DNA from: Rhodanobacter sp.
Lineage (GTDB): Bacteria > Pseudomonadota > Gammaproteobacteria > Xanthomonadales > Rhodanobacteraceae
Reading direction: 5' to 3'
DNA: 64,000 bases
Assembly (NCBI GenBank): GCA_004298045.1
Contig: SCRM01000021.1
Span: 351,818 to 415,817 of the forward strand
Under the pieces are notes generated by a model that was not told the origin of the DNA, made no database searches, and saw only the letters and a list, made by a program, of their open reading frames with translations. The position numbers and the translations under genes are program-made. Positions 11,206 to 20,197 of this stretch are shown in pieces; positions within the stretch are counted from its first letter, which is position 1, and each line of letters opens with the position of its first letter.

Positions 11206-14200
11206 ATGAATGCCATTCGCGCAGCCCACGATGCTTCGCTGGAGACCGCCGTACTCGAGGTCTTGAAGCAAGCCAAGCTCTCCCCCCAGCGCCTTGAAGA
11301 GGCGCAATTTTTTATCGGCGCGTTCTTTGCGCGCAGTACGGAGGGCGATCGCAATCTGCACACGCCGGCGCAGTGGGCCGCCCTGGTGGGTGGCCTGCTG
11401 GACTTCATGCAGCAGCGCACGCCGGGGCAGGCGACGGTGCGCGTGCTCAACCCGGAAGCGAATCACGTCGGACGCAGCCGTTTGCAGATCGTGACCGACG
11501 ACATGCCGTTCCTGGTCGACACCGTGAGCATGGCGATTGCGACGCGGCTGCAGATCCACGCGGTCATCCACCCGGTGGTGAAGGTGCGACGTGATGGCGC
11601 CGGCAAGCTGGCCGGCTTCGATGCGGCCGGGCAGGCCGAGTCGGTCATGCATTTCGAGATCGACCGCGTGGCCGATGCCGCCGAGCAATCGGCGCTGATC
11701 GCGCGGGTGACGGCGGCGCTGGACGACGTGCGCGCTTCCGTGGCCGACTGGTCGGCGATGCGCGACAAGGCGCTGGCCATTGCCGGCGAGCTGCCGCAGC
11801 GCAAGCCGGCGATGGACGCCGATTCGGCCAGCGAGGCCAGCGAATTCCTGCGCTGGGTCGCGGCCGACAATTTCACTTTCCTCGGCTATCGCGAATACGA
11901 AGTCGCCGACGCCGATGGCGATCGCGTGCTGCGTGCCGTCGACGGCTCCGGTCTCGGCATCCTGCGCAAGAGCGAGCGCGCGATGGCCCCGCGCTCACTG
12001 AAGACACTGGCTGCCAGCGAATTGCCGCAAAGCGGTTCGACCGACGCCATCATCCTGACCAAGACCAATGCGCGCTCGCGCGTGCATCGCGCCGGCTACA
12101 TGGATTACATCGGCGTGCTGCGTTTCGGCGCCGATGGCCGCTCGGTGGCCGAGCAGCGCTTCCTGGGTTTGTTCACCTCCAATGCCTACATGACGCGCCC
12201 GCAGGATGTGCCGCTGCTGCGCCACAAGGTCGAGGCGGTACTGGCGCGTTCCAACCTGAAACGCGATTCGTACTCCGGCAAGACGCTGCGCCACATCATG
12301 GAAACGTTGCCGCGTGAGGAGCTGATGCAGGCCAGCGAGGATGAGCTGTATGCCTTGGCCAACGGCATCCTCGAGTTGCGCCAGCGTGCGCACACGCGGC
12401 TGTTCATGCGCCGCGACCGTTACGGCCGGTTCTTCACCTGCCTGGTGTACATACCGCGCGACCGTTTCAACACTGCGGTGCGCGAACGGATCGAAACCCT
12501 GTTGGGCGAAACCCTGCGGGCGGGGCAGATCGACTCCTCGGTGCAAATGGGCGAAGGCCCGCTGGCGCGCCTGCACATCGTGCTGCGTCCCAAGGTGGGC
12601 GATCTGCCGCAGTACGATCTGGCCGCCCTGGAAAAGGGCGTGGCCGCGATCGTGCGCAATTGGCAGGACGACGTGCGCGAGGAGTTGATCCGCGCGCGTG
12701 GCGAACACGACGGCGTGGTGTTGGCCAACCGTTTCGTCGCCGCGCTGCCGGCCGGCTACGTCGAGGATGCCAGCGCCGCGGTGGCTGCCGAGGATGTCTA
12801 CCAGCTCTCGCTGCTGGAAGGCGACGACGCGCTGCGGATGTCGTTCTACCATCCGCCGAAGGCGCCCGAGACGTTGCGCTTCAAGGTTTACCGCTCGGCG
12901 GGCGACATCGCATTGTCCGAAGTGCTGCCGCAGCTTGAGCACCTCGGCCTGCGCGTGCTGACCGAGCACGTGTACGAGATTGGCGGCGAAAAACTCGCGC
13001 TGTCGATTCAGGATTTCGAAGTGCAGCCGGTCGGCAAGCTCACCTTCACGGCGGAGCAGGTCGGCTCGCTGTTCGAGCACGCGTTCGAGCACGTCTGGCG
13101 CGGCAAGGCCGAGAGCGACGGCTTCAACCGCCTGGTGCTCGGCGCCAAGCTCGACTGGCGCCAGGTGGCGATGCTGCGCGGCTACTGCAAGTACATGCTG
13201 CAGGTGGGCACCACGTTCTCCCAGGCCTACATGGAAAGCGCGCTCAACCGCTACCCGGCCATCGCCGGCCTGCTGGTCGAGCTGTTTCTCGCCAAGTTCG
13301 ACCCGCAGCGCGAGTCGCTGGATGCCTCCGCGCTCAAGGCCGCCGGTGAGCTGCTGCGTGGCGAGATGTCCGCGCTGATTCCGCGGAACGTGCAGACGGC
13401 CAACCCCAACCTGGTGGACAACCTGGTTGCCGCATTGGCGCAGCCGCGCGCCGAGCAGGTCAAGACCTACGAGGCGGCGATCAACACGTTGCTGGAAAAC
13501 GTCGCCAGCCTCGACGACGACCGCATCCTGCGCAGCTACGTCGCGTTGATCCACGCCACGCTGCGCACCAGCTATTTCCAGCAGTGGGACGGGCAGTACC
13601 GCGACTACATCAGCTACAAGCTCGACTCCCACGCCGTGCCGGGCATGCCCAAGCCGGTGCCGTTCCGCGAGATCTGGGTGTCCGCGCCGCGGGTCGAAGG
13701 CATCCACCTGCGCTTCGGGCCGGTGGCGCGCGGCGGCCTGCGCTGGTCCGACCGCCGCGAGGATTTCCGCACCGAGGTGCTGGGCCTGGTCAAGGCGCAG
13801 ATGGTGAAGAACACCGTGATCGTGCCGGTGGGTTCCAAGGGCGGCTTCTTCGTCAAACAGTCGCCGGTAGGCGGGGACCGCGACGCGGTGCAGGCCGAAG
13901 GCATTGCCTGCTACAAGCTGTTCAACAACGGCCTGCTGGACATCACCGACAACCTGGTCGAAGGCAAGGTCGTGCATCCGCATGACTGCGTGCGCCACGA
14001 CGCGGATGACCCGTACCTGGTGGTGGCCGCCGACAAGGGCACGGCGAAGTTTTCCGACATCGCCAACTCGATCTCGATCGAGCATGGCTACTGGTTGGGC
14101 GATGCCTACGCCTCCGGCGGCTCGCACGGCTACGACCACAAGGGCATGGGCATCACCGCGCGCGGTGCGTGGGAGTCGGTCAAGCGCCACTTCCGCGCGC

Positions 14201-16128
14201 TGGGCCGCGACTGCCAGAACGAGGATTTCACCTGCGTCGGCATCGGCGACATGTCGGGCGACGTGTTCGGCAACGGCGCCATGCTGTCGCCGCACATGAA
14301 GCTTCTGGCCGCGTTCGACCATCGCCACGTGTTCATCGACCCGAGCCCCGATCCGGCGCGGACACTGGCCGAGCGCCAGCGCATGTTCAAGCTGCCGCGC
14401 TCCTCGTGGGACGACTACGACAAGTCGCTGATCTCCGCCGGTGGCGGCGTGTGGCCGCGCAGCCTGAAGTCGATCCCGGTCTCGGCCGAAGCGCGTGCTG
14501 CGCTCGGTTTGCCGGAAGGCGTCGAGCACATGGCCCCGAACGAGCTCATCAACGCGCTGCTCAAGGCGCCGGTCGACCTGCTGTTCAACGGCGGCATCGG
14601 CACCTACGTCAAGGCCAGCACCGAAACCCACGCCGATGCCCGCGACCGCGCCAACAACGGCCTGCGTGTGGATGGCAGCGAGCTGCGCTGCAAGATCATC
14701 GGCGAGGGCGGCAACCTCGGCATGACCCAGAAGGGCCGCATGGAAGCCGCGCAGAAAGGCGTGCTGCTCAACACCGACTTCATCGACAACTCCGCCGGTG
14801 TCGACACCTCCGACCACGAGGTGAACATCAAGATCCTGTTGAACGACGCGGTGCATCGCAATGAGATGAGCGAGGACGATCGCAACCGCCAGCTTGCCGC
14901 GATGACCGACGAGGTGGCGCACCTCGTGCTGTGGGACAACTACCGGCAGAACCAGGCGATCACGCTCCTGGAGCACCAGTCGGTGAAGCGCATCGGCTCG
15001 ATGGCGCACTTCATCCGCACGCTGGAGTCCGAGGGCCAGCTCGATCGCCAGGTCACCAACCTGCCGAGCGACGCCGAGCTGCAGGATCGCAAGGCGCACG
15101 GGCTGGGCATGACCCGGCCGGAACTGGCGATCCTCTTGTCCTACGACAAGATCCGCCTGTTCCAGCAGTTGCTTGATTCGGATGTGCCGGAGGACCCGTA
15201 TCTGTCCAAGGAGCTGGTGCGCTACTTCCCCGAGCCGCTGCATGAAAAATATGCGGCGCACATGCAGCGCCACCGCCTGAAGCGCGAAATCATCTCCACA
15301 ATGGTGACCAACTCCACCATCAACCGCATGGGCGCCACCTTCATGCTGCGCATGCAGGAGGACACCGGCAAAGGTCCGGCGGCGATCGCCAAGGCCTACA
15401 CCGCCGCGCGCGAGATTCTCGAAGCGCGCGACCTGTGGGCGCAGATCGAGACGCTGGACAGCAAGGTGGCGGAAAATACCCAGATCGACGCGGTGATGCA
15501 GGTGTGGTCGCAGCTGCGCCACATGACGCGCTGGCTGCTCAACCGGCCGAACGGCACGCTGGATATCGCCGCCAACGTCGCGCGCTTCCAATCGGGCGTC
15601 AGCACGTTGCGCAAGGCGCTGCCGGCGGTGCTGACCGACGCCGGCAAGGTCGATTTCAAGAGCACCTGCGAGAAATGGGAGAGCCTTGGCCTGCCGGCTG
15701 AACTCGCCCTGCGCATGGCGCGCCTGCCCGAACTGCGTGCGGCGTTGGACATGGTGGATGTCGCCGAGCAGGCCAAGCGTCCGATGGAGCAGGTGGCCCA
15801 CGTGTTCTACGAGCTGGGCGAAGTGCTCGACCTCGAATGGCTGCGCGGCCAGATCGAGGCGCTGCCGGTCGAAGGCCACTGGCACGCCCAGGCCCGCGGC
15901 TCGCTGCTGGACGAGCTCAGCCACCAGCATCGCGCCTTGGCGCAGCAGGTACTGTCGCTCGCCGGCGCCGATCACGATGCCTCGCCGGTGCAGACCTGGC
16001 TCAACCGCGACGACCCGACGCTCAAGCACACCCGCGGCATGCTTGCCGAAATCCTCACCCAGGACGCCGACTATCCGATCGCCTCGGTCGCCGTCCGCCG
16101 GCTGGCACAGCTGGCGCAGGTGGGGTGA
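11206..16128 (+). CDS. gdhB: NAD-specific glutamate dehydrogenase, large (180-kDa) type
   Basis: A 1640-residue enzyme of the GDH180 class that deaminates glutamate to 2-oxoglutarate with NAD, mainly for catabolism, in the cytoplasm. The long N-terminal part (to about residue 700) holds regulatory ACT-like segments (NHVGRSRLQIVTDDMPFLVD). The catalytic core includes RGGLRWSDRREDFRTEVLGL and the substrate-binding SKGGFFVKQ near residue 880, followed by the nucleotide-binding domain (CVGIGDMSGDVFGNGAM) and a long C-terminal helical region. An open frame continues upstream to 11008, but ATG at 11206 gives the usual start MNAIRAAHDASLE and the normal family length. It is monocistronic as far as can be seen. 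This enzyme class is typical of Pseudomonas and Xanthomonadales. The symbol follows the Pseudomonas usage. Confidence 0.93.
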   Translation: MNAIRAAHDASLETAVLEVLKQAKLSPQRLEEAQFFIGAFFARSTEGDRNLHTPAQWAALVGGLLDFMQQRTPGQATVRVLNPEANHVGRSRLQIVTDDMPFLVDTVSMAIATRLQIHAVIHPVVKVRRDGAGKLAGFDAAGQAESVMHFEIDRVADAAEQSALIARVTAALDDVRASVADWSAMRDKALAIAGELPQRKPAMDADSASEASEFLRWVAADNFTFLGYREYEVADADGDRVLRAVDGSGLGILRKSERAMAPRSLKTLAASELPQSGSTDAIILTKTNARSRVHRAGYMDYIGVLRFGADGRSVAEQRFLGLFTSNAYMTRPQDVPLLRHKVEAVLARSNLKRDSYSGKTLRHIMETLPREELMQASEDELYALANGILELRQRAHTRLFMRRDRYGRFFTCLVYIPRDRFNTAVRERIETLLGETLRAGQIDSSVQMGEGPLARLHIVLRPKVGDLPQYDLAALEKGVAAIVRNWQDDVREELIRARGEHDGVVLANRFVAALPAGYVEDASAAVAAEDVYQLSLLEGDDALRMSFYHPPKAPETLRFKVYRSAGDIALSEVLPQLEHLGLRVLTEHVYEIGGEKLALSIQDFEVQPVGKLTFTAEQVGSLFEHAFEHVWRGKAESDGFNRLVLGAKLDWRQVAMLRGYCKYMLQVGTTFSQAYMESALNRYPAIAGLLVELFLAKFDPQRESLDASALKAAGELLRGEMSALIPRNVQTANPNLVDNLVAALAQPRAEQVKTYEAAINTLLENVASLDDDRILRSYVALIHATLRTSYFQQWDGQYRDYISYKLDSHAVPGMPKPVPFREIWVSAPRVEGIHLRFGPVARGGLRWSDRREDFRTEVLGLVKAQMVKNTVIVPVGSKGGFFVKQSPVGGDRDAVQAEGIACYKLFNNGLLDITDNLVEGKVVHPHDCVRHDADDPYLVVAADKGTAKFSDIANSISIEHGYWLGDAYASGGSHGYDHKGMGITARGAWESVKRHFRALGRDCQNEDFTCVGIGDMSGDVFGNGAMLSPHMKLLAAFDHRHVFIDPSPDPARTLAERQRMFKLPRSSWDDYDKSLISAGGGVWPRSLKSIPVSAEARAALGLPEGVEHMAPNELINALLKAPVDLLFNGGIGTYVKASTETHADARDRANNGLRVDGSELRCKIIGEGGNLGMTQKGRMEAAQKGVLLNTDFIDNSAGVDTSDHEVNIKILLNDAVHRNEMSEDDRNRQLAAMTDEVAHLVLWDNYRQNQAITLLEHQSVKRIGSMAHFIRTLESEGQLDRQVTNLPSDAELQDRKAHGLGMTRPELAILLSYDKIRLFQQLLDSDVPEDPYLSKELVRYFPEPLHEKYAAHMQRHRLKREIISTMVTNSTINRMGATFMLRMQEDTGKGPAAIAKAYTAAREILEARDLWAQIETLDSKVAENTQIDAVMQVWSQLRHMTRWLLNRPNGTLDIAANVARFQSGVSTLRKALPAVLTDAGKVDFKSTCEKWESLGLPAELALRMARLPELRAALDMVDVAEQAKRPMEQVAHVFYELGEVLDLEWLRGQIEALPVEGHWHAQARGSLLDELSHQHRALAQQVLSLAGADHDASPVQTWLNRDDPTLKHTRGMLAEILTQDADYPIASVAVRRLAQLAQVG

Positions 16129-16133
16129 GGGCG

Positions 16134-16313
16134 GAGATTCGGGATGGGGGATGCGAGATTCGTGACAGCGGTTGCTCCGCGCCGGATTGAGCGGCGCGGA
16201 GCAGGTTGTGGCGATGCGCCTCGCGTGTCGCCAATGAGGCTGCCTTGCCGAAGCGATGGCAACCGCGGGATGCTTGCTTTTCCGAATCCCGAATCTCGTC
16301 TCCCGAATCCCGG
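16134..16313. repeat. Inverted heptamer pair enclosing a GC-rich hairpin
   Basis: Heptamers GAGATTC, GGGATGG, GGGATGC, GAGATTC (16134-16161) begin five bases after the glutamate dehydrogenase stop. The reverse copies (CCGAATC, CCGAATC, TCGTCTC, CCGAATC; about 16282-16313) end just before the NAD kinase ATG at 16319. Between them is a 10-bp perfect stem GCTCCGCGCC / GGCGCGGAGC (16174-16183 and 16193-16202) that may end transcription. Same element type as 6219-6430. Confidence 0.7.
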
Positions 16314-16318
16314 CCCCC

Positions 16319-17080
16319 ATGCATATCGCCTTCGTTGCCAGTGACATCGACGTTGCCCAGCAGGCGCGACGCGAGCTTGCCAAACGTTACGGGGAGACGC
16401 CGATTGCGGAAGCGGAGCTGATCGTCGCGCTGGGTGGCGACGGTTTCATGCTGCGCACGCTGCACGCCTACCACACGCTTGAAGTGCCGGTGTATGGCAT
16501 GAAGCTTGGGAGCGTTGGTTTCCTGATGAACATGCATCACGTCGACGACTTGCCGGCGCGCATTGCGCGTGCCCATACGGCGGAGCTGCACCCGCTGGAA
16601 ATGACGACGTTTTCCGCCGACGGCGACAAGCGCGAGGCGATCGCGTTCAACGAGGTCTCGCTGCTGCGTCAGAGCAATCAGGCCGCGCACCTCGAAGTGC
16701 GGCTCAACAACGCCGTGAAGCTGCCCAACCTCATCTGCGATGGCCTGATGGTGGCCACGCCGGCCGGCTCCACCGCCTACAACCTTTCCGCGCACGGCCC
16801 GATCCTGCCGCTGGACGCCAACGTGCTCGCGCTCACCGCGATCAGCCCGTTCCGCCCACGCCGCTGGCGCGGTGCCATCCTGCCGCACCGCACCCGCGTC
16901 GGCCTGCGCATTCTTGACCCCGGCAAACGCCCGGTCAGCGCCACCGCGGATTTCCACGAAGTGCGCGACGTGCGCGAAGTCATCGTGGCGCAGGCCGAAG
17001 GCCGCGGCGTGCGCTTGCTGTTCGACCCGGAACACAACCTGGAGCAACGCATCTTGGACGAGCAATTTGCGGTGGAGTGA
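16319..17080 (+). CDS. nadK: NAD kinase
   Basis: A 253-residue ATP-NAD kinase that makes NADP+ in the cytoplasm. The GGDG motif is at about residue 37-42 (VALGGDGFML) and the conserved substrate loop appears as TPAGSTAYNLSAHGP. It is on the short side compared with E. coli NadK (292) but matches compact NAD kinases of Xanthomonadales as far as I know. ATG at 16319 is chosen because the protein then begins MHIAFVASD, the beta-strand that starts the family; upstream frame is made only of repeat sequence. It lies between two heptamer repeat elements, with no operon partner evident. Confidence 0.93.
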   Translation: MHIAFVASDIDVAQQARRELAKRYGETPIAEAELIVALGGDGFMLRTLHAYHTLEVPVYGMKLGSVGFLMNMHHVDDLPARIARAHTAELHPLEMTTFSADGDKREAIAFNEVSLLRQSNQAAHLEVRLNNAVKLPNLICDGLMVATPAGSTAYNLSAHGPILPLDANVLALTAISPFRPRRWRGAILPHRTRVGLRILDPGKRPVSATADFHEVRDVREVIVAQAEGRGVRLLFDPEHNLEQRILDEQFAVE

Positions 17081-17082
17081 TT

Positions 17083-17276
17083 GGGAGACCGGGATTCGGG
17101 AGTGGGATTGGGAGTTCGGAAGAACAACTCCCCCGCGAGGCGGGGTTGTCCTCGTGGCGGTGGGTTCCAGCCTGCCCATGCGGCGGCAGTCGGGCTGAAG
17201 CCCGACCCACCAAGGTGCAAACTCGCGAGCGGCCACTTTTACGAATCTCAAATCCCCACTCCCGAATCCCAGCTCC
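17083..17276. repeat. Inverted heptamer pair with two internal hairpins
   Basis: GGGATTC-type units at 17083-17119 and reverse units at 17241-17276 flank two hairpins: CCCCGC-GAG-GCGGGG (17131-17145) with outer ACAA/TTGT pairing, and GTCGGGCT-GA-AGCCCGAC (17189-17206). The latter core recurs as GGGCT-GA-AGCCC at 49317-49328. A compound intergenic element between nadK and the 5'-nucleotidase gene. Confidence 0.65.
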
Positions 17277-17312
17277 TTGCACTTCCCCTCGCCGCGCAAC
17301 CAGAATGCCGGC

Positions 17313-18236
17313 ATGGCCCAGATCTCCGTCCACGACCCGGCCGCCAGCGCCGACAAGCGCCTGGTGGTGGCAATTTCTTCGCGCGCGCTGTTCGACCTCG
17401 GCGCGAGCCACGCGCTGTTCCAGCGCGAGGGGTTGGACGCTTATCGGTCGTTCCAGATTGCGCACGAGGACGAGATCCTGAAGCCCGGCGTGGCGTTTCC
17501 GCTGGTGCAGAAGCTCTTGGGCTTGAACAAGCTCGCGGCCGATGTGCCGCCGGTGGAAGTGATCCTCCTGTCGCGCAACTCGGGCGACACCGGGTTGCGC
17601 ATCTTCAACGCGATCCAGCATTACGGGCTGGACATCAGTCGCGCGGCGTTCACCAGCGGGGCGCCGACGTCGGACTACGTGGCGCCGTTCAACGCCGACC
17701 TGTTCTTGTCGGCGAACGCGGAAGACGTGGCGCGCGCACTCAAGGCCGGCGTGGCGGCCGCCACCATCCTGCCGGGCACGGCGCCGTCGCGGGCCGGCGA
17801 ACAGCTGCGCGTGGCGTTCGACGGCGATGCGGTGATCTTCGGCGACGAAGGCGAACGGGTGTCGCGCGAGGAAGGCCTCGAAGCGTTTCATCGCAACGAA
17901 GTGGAACATGCCACCGAGCCGCTTTCGGTCGGCCCGTTTCGTGGTTTCCTCACCGCGCTGCATCACCTGCAGGCAGCATTTCCGGCAGAAAACTCGCCGA
18001 TCCGTACTGCGTTGGTGACTGCACGCTCGGCGCCGGCGCACAAGCGGGTGATTCTTACCCTGCGCCGCTGGGGCGTGCGCATCGACGAGGCGCTGTTCCT
18101 CGGCGGACGCGACAAGGGGCCGTTTCTCGACGCTTTCGGCGCCGACATCTTTTTCGACGATTCGCCGGCCAACGTGGAGTCCGCACGCAAGCATGTGGCG
18201 ACCGGGCACGTGCCAAGCGGCGTGGGCAACAGCTGA
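17313..18236 (+). CDS. 5'-nucleotidase (cytosolic cN-I-like family)
   Basis: A 307-residue protein matching the 5'-nucleotidase family PF06189, which hydrolyses nucleoside 5'-monophosphates in the cytoplasm. Recognisable family segments are LVVAISSRALFDL near the start, IFNAIQHYGLDISRAAFTSG in the middle, VAFDGDAVIFGDEGE as the aspartate-rich motif, and FLDAFGADIFFDDS near the end. The frame is open from 17277, but the ATG at 17313 (MAQISVHDP) gives a better-sized N-terminus; neither has a strong ribosome-binding site. It is transcribed toward the convergent aldo/keto reductase gene, with 30 bases between stops. Role is probably nucleotide salvage; substrate preference cannot be judged. Confidence 0.85.
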   Translation: MAQISVHDPAASADKRLVVAISSRALFDLGASHALFQREGLDAYRSFQIAHEDEILKPGVAFPLVQKLLGLNKLAADVPPVEVILLSRNSGDTGLRIFNAIQHYGLDISRAAFTSGAPTSDYVAPFNADLFLSANAEDVARALKAGVAAATILPGTAPSRAGEQLRVAFDGDAVIFGDEGERVSREEGLEAFHRNEVEHATEPLSVGPFRGFLTALHHLQAAFPAENSPIRTALVTARSAPAHKRVILTLRRWGVRIDEALFLGGRDKGPFLDAFGADIFFDDSPANVESARKHVATGHVPSGVGNS

Positions 18237-18266
18237 TCGTTGTGGGTGGGGCCCTGGGTACCGGCC

Positions 18267-19151
18267 TCACGGCATTGGACAACCTCGACTCGCGATCAGG
18301 ATCGCGTACCAATCCTCGGCGTCAAGTTTCACGTCCAACGCGGCAACCGCCTCGCGCAAGCGGTCGATGCGCCGGCTGCCGGTGATCGGCTGGGGATGCG
18401 ACGGGTGGCGCAGCAGCCAGGCGAACGCCAGCGTAGTGAGGCTGATGTCGAGGTGTGCCGCGATGCGCGTCATTTCCGCGCGCACGCGCACGGCCTGTGC
18501 ATCCGTCCCGGTGAACAACCGTCCACCCGCCAGCGGCGACCAGATCATCGGTGGCAACCCGAGTTGCTGGGCCTGATCGAGCGTGCCGTCGTCCAGGGCG
18601 CCGGTTGCCAGTGTCGACAGCTCGATCTGGTTGGTCGCCAGCGGATGGTGCGCGTGCAGCAGGGCAAACTGGCTGGCCGAATGGTTCGACACGCCCCAGC
18701 GCGCGACCTTGCCCTCGCGCGTCAACGCGCGGAACGTGTCGGCCAGGGCGTCGGCATCCATCAGGTAATCGGGGCGATGGATCAGTACCAGGTCCAGTTG
18801 CTCCACGTGCAGGTTGCGCAGCGATTGCTCGACCTGCGCACGCACATAGCCCACTGAGGAATCGTAGTAGTCGACGCGGCAAGGACGGGAATCCGTGTGC
18901 AGGCGGATACCGCATTTGGTGATGATCTGCATCCGCTTGCGCAGCGAAGGCACGGCCTTCAGTGCCTCACCGAACAGGCTTTCCACGCGGTAATCGCCGT
19001 AGACGTCCGCGTGGTCGAAGCGGGTGATGCCGAGATCCAGCGCCTGCTCGATCCAGCGCACGCGGGACGGCACGTCCAGTTGCCAGTCGGCCAGCCGCCA
19101 CAGGCCGGCAACAATGGGGCAGGTCACGCTGGAGTCGGTGGGCATGGTCAT
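18267..19151 (-). CDS. Aldo/keto reductase (YdhF-like)
   Basis: A 294-residue NADPH-dependent oxidoreductase with the (beta/alpha)8 aldo-keto reductase fold. Catalytic tetrad motifs: ITRFDHADVYGDY contains the aspartate and tyrosine, the lysine is in QIITKCGIR, and the histidine in LVLIHRPDYL. The C-terminal cofactor segment includes PITGSRRIDRLREAV. Closest family type is E. coli YdhF, whose physiological substrate is unknown. A GNAT- or operon-type partner is absent; the next gene on the same strand (DMT transporter) begins 43 bases away and could be cotranscribed upstream of it. Confidence 0.88.
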   Translation of the reverse strand: MTMPTDSSVTCPIVAGLWRLADWQLDVPSRVRWIEQALDLGITRFDHADVYGDYRVESLFGEALKAVPSLRKRMQIITKCGIRLHTDSRPCRVDYYDSSVGYVRAQVEQSLRNLHVEQLDLVLIHRPDYLMDADALADTFRALTREGKVARWGVSNHSASQFALLHAHHPLATNQIELSTLATGALDDGTLDQAQQLGLPPMIWSPLAGGRLFTGTDAQAVRVRAEMTRIAAHLDISLTTLAFAWLLRHPSHPQPITGSRRIDRLREAVAALDVKLDAEDWYAILIASRGCPMP

Positions 19152-19193
19152 GCAGGGCAGGTCATCGAAAGCACCAGTATGCCGCGGCTGGCA

Positions 19194-20069
19194 TCAGAGC
19201 AGTTTCGTGCGACGCCACCAGGTTGTCCGGCGCTCCTCGCGGACCAGTGTGAACAACCCGCTGCCGAGGATCAGCGCAATGCCGATCGCCATCGGCCAGT
19301 CGAGGTGGTCGTCGAACAGCCAGTAACCGAAGGCGATGGCCCACAGCATCTGGCTGTACTGGGTCGGCGCAACCCGGTTGGCAGGGGCAAGTTTGGTCGC
19401 GTACATCAAAAGCACGCCGGCCAGGCCGGACAACAACCCATAGCCGGCAAGCAAACCCCACTGCACGGTGTCGGGGGCCATGAGTTGCGGCACCATCAAG
19501 GCGCCGCCGGCGACGATCGGGCCGATCATGCTGGCGCCATACAGGCTGACGCGTTTCTCATCCGCACCGCCCAGACGCAGCACCACCAACGAGACGGCGC
19601 CTGCCAGCCCGCAGGCAATCGCCGCGAAGTGGCCCACGCCCAGATGGCGAAAGCCGGGGCGCAGCACCACCAGTACGCCAATGAAGCCGACGACAACCGC
19701 CGTCCAGCGGCGCCAGCCGACGCGCTCGTGCAAAAACACCACCGACAGCAGGGTGACGAAGATCGGCATCAGGAAGATCAGCGCAAACACCTCGGCCATC
19801 GGCAGCAGCGTGAAGGCGATGACCGAAGTGATGTTGCCGATCGCGCCGGTCAGCGCCCGCGTCCACCAAATGGCCGGGCGGCGCGAGACGAAGGTGTCGC
19901 GCCAGCGGTCGCCCTCGCCCTTGATGAACGGCAGTGCCAACAAACCGAGCACGGCACCGATGAAGACCGATTCATACGGCGGCACGCCACCGCGGATCGC
20001 CTTGACGAAGGCATCGCTGATGGAAAACGCGGCAAAACACGCAAAACCGAGCAAGACACCTTTGAACAT
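19194..20069 (-). CDS. EamA/DMT-superfamily membrane transporter
   Basis: A 291-residue inner-membrane protein with about ten hydrophobic helices arranged as two EamA repeats (first repeat includes GVPPYESVFIGAVLGLLALP, second VLRLGGADEKRVSLYGASM). Such permeases export amino acids, nucleosides or other metabolites, or act as RhtA/YddG-type exporters. No substrate can be assigned. It may lie in a two-gene unit with the aldo/keto reductase downstream, 42 bases apart. Its start faces the divergent glutaryl-CoA dehydrogenase gene. Confidence 0.85.
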   Translation of the reverse strand: MFKGVLLGFACFAAFSISDAFVKAIRGGVPPYESVFIGAVLGLLALPFIKGEGDRWRDTFVSRRPAIWWTRALTGAIGNITSVIAFTLLPMAEVFALIFLMPIFVTLLSVVFLHERVGWRRWTAVVVGFIGVLVVLRPGFRHLGVGHFAAIACGLAGAVSLVVLRLGGADEKRVSLYGASMIGPIVAGGALMVPQLMAPDTVQWGLLAGYGLLSGLAGVLLMYATKLAPANRVAPTQYSQMLWAIAFGYWLFDDHLDWPMAIGIALILGSGLFTLVREERRTTWWRRTKLL

Positions 20070-20197
20070 GCGAGGCGGGCAGGGCGGGGAGGCGCGTCAT
20101 GATCGCACGTTGCACGCCGGTGCCTGCTGCACCCCGGCATGACCCGCGAGGCATGCGCCGATAAAATTGGCAGACTCTCTTTCCGGATGTGCCGTCC

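Noticed and set aside
11995..16383. A 1462-codon open frame antisense to glutamate dehydrogenase, and similar long antisense frames at 180-3164, 36154-38421 and 46970-49294
   Set aside because: These are GC-rich shadow frames. They show low-complexity His/Arg/Gly-rich composition and no family motifs, while the opposite strand encodes well-known full-length proteins.
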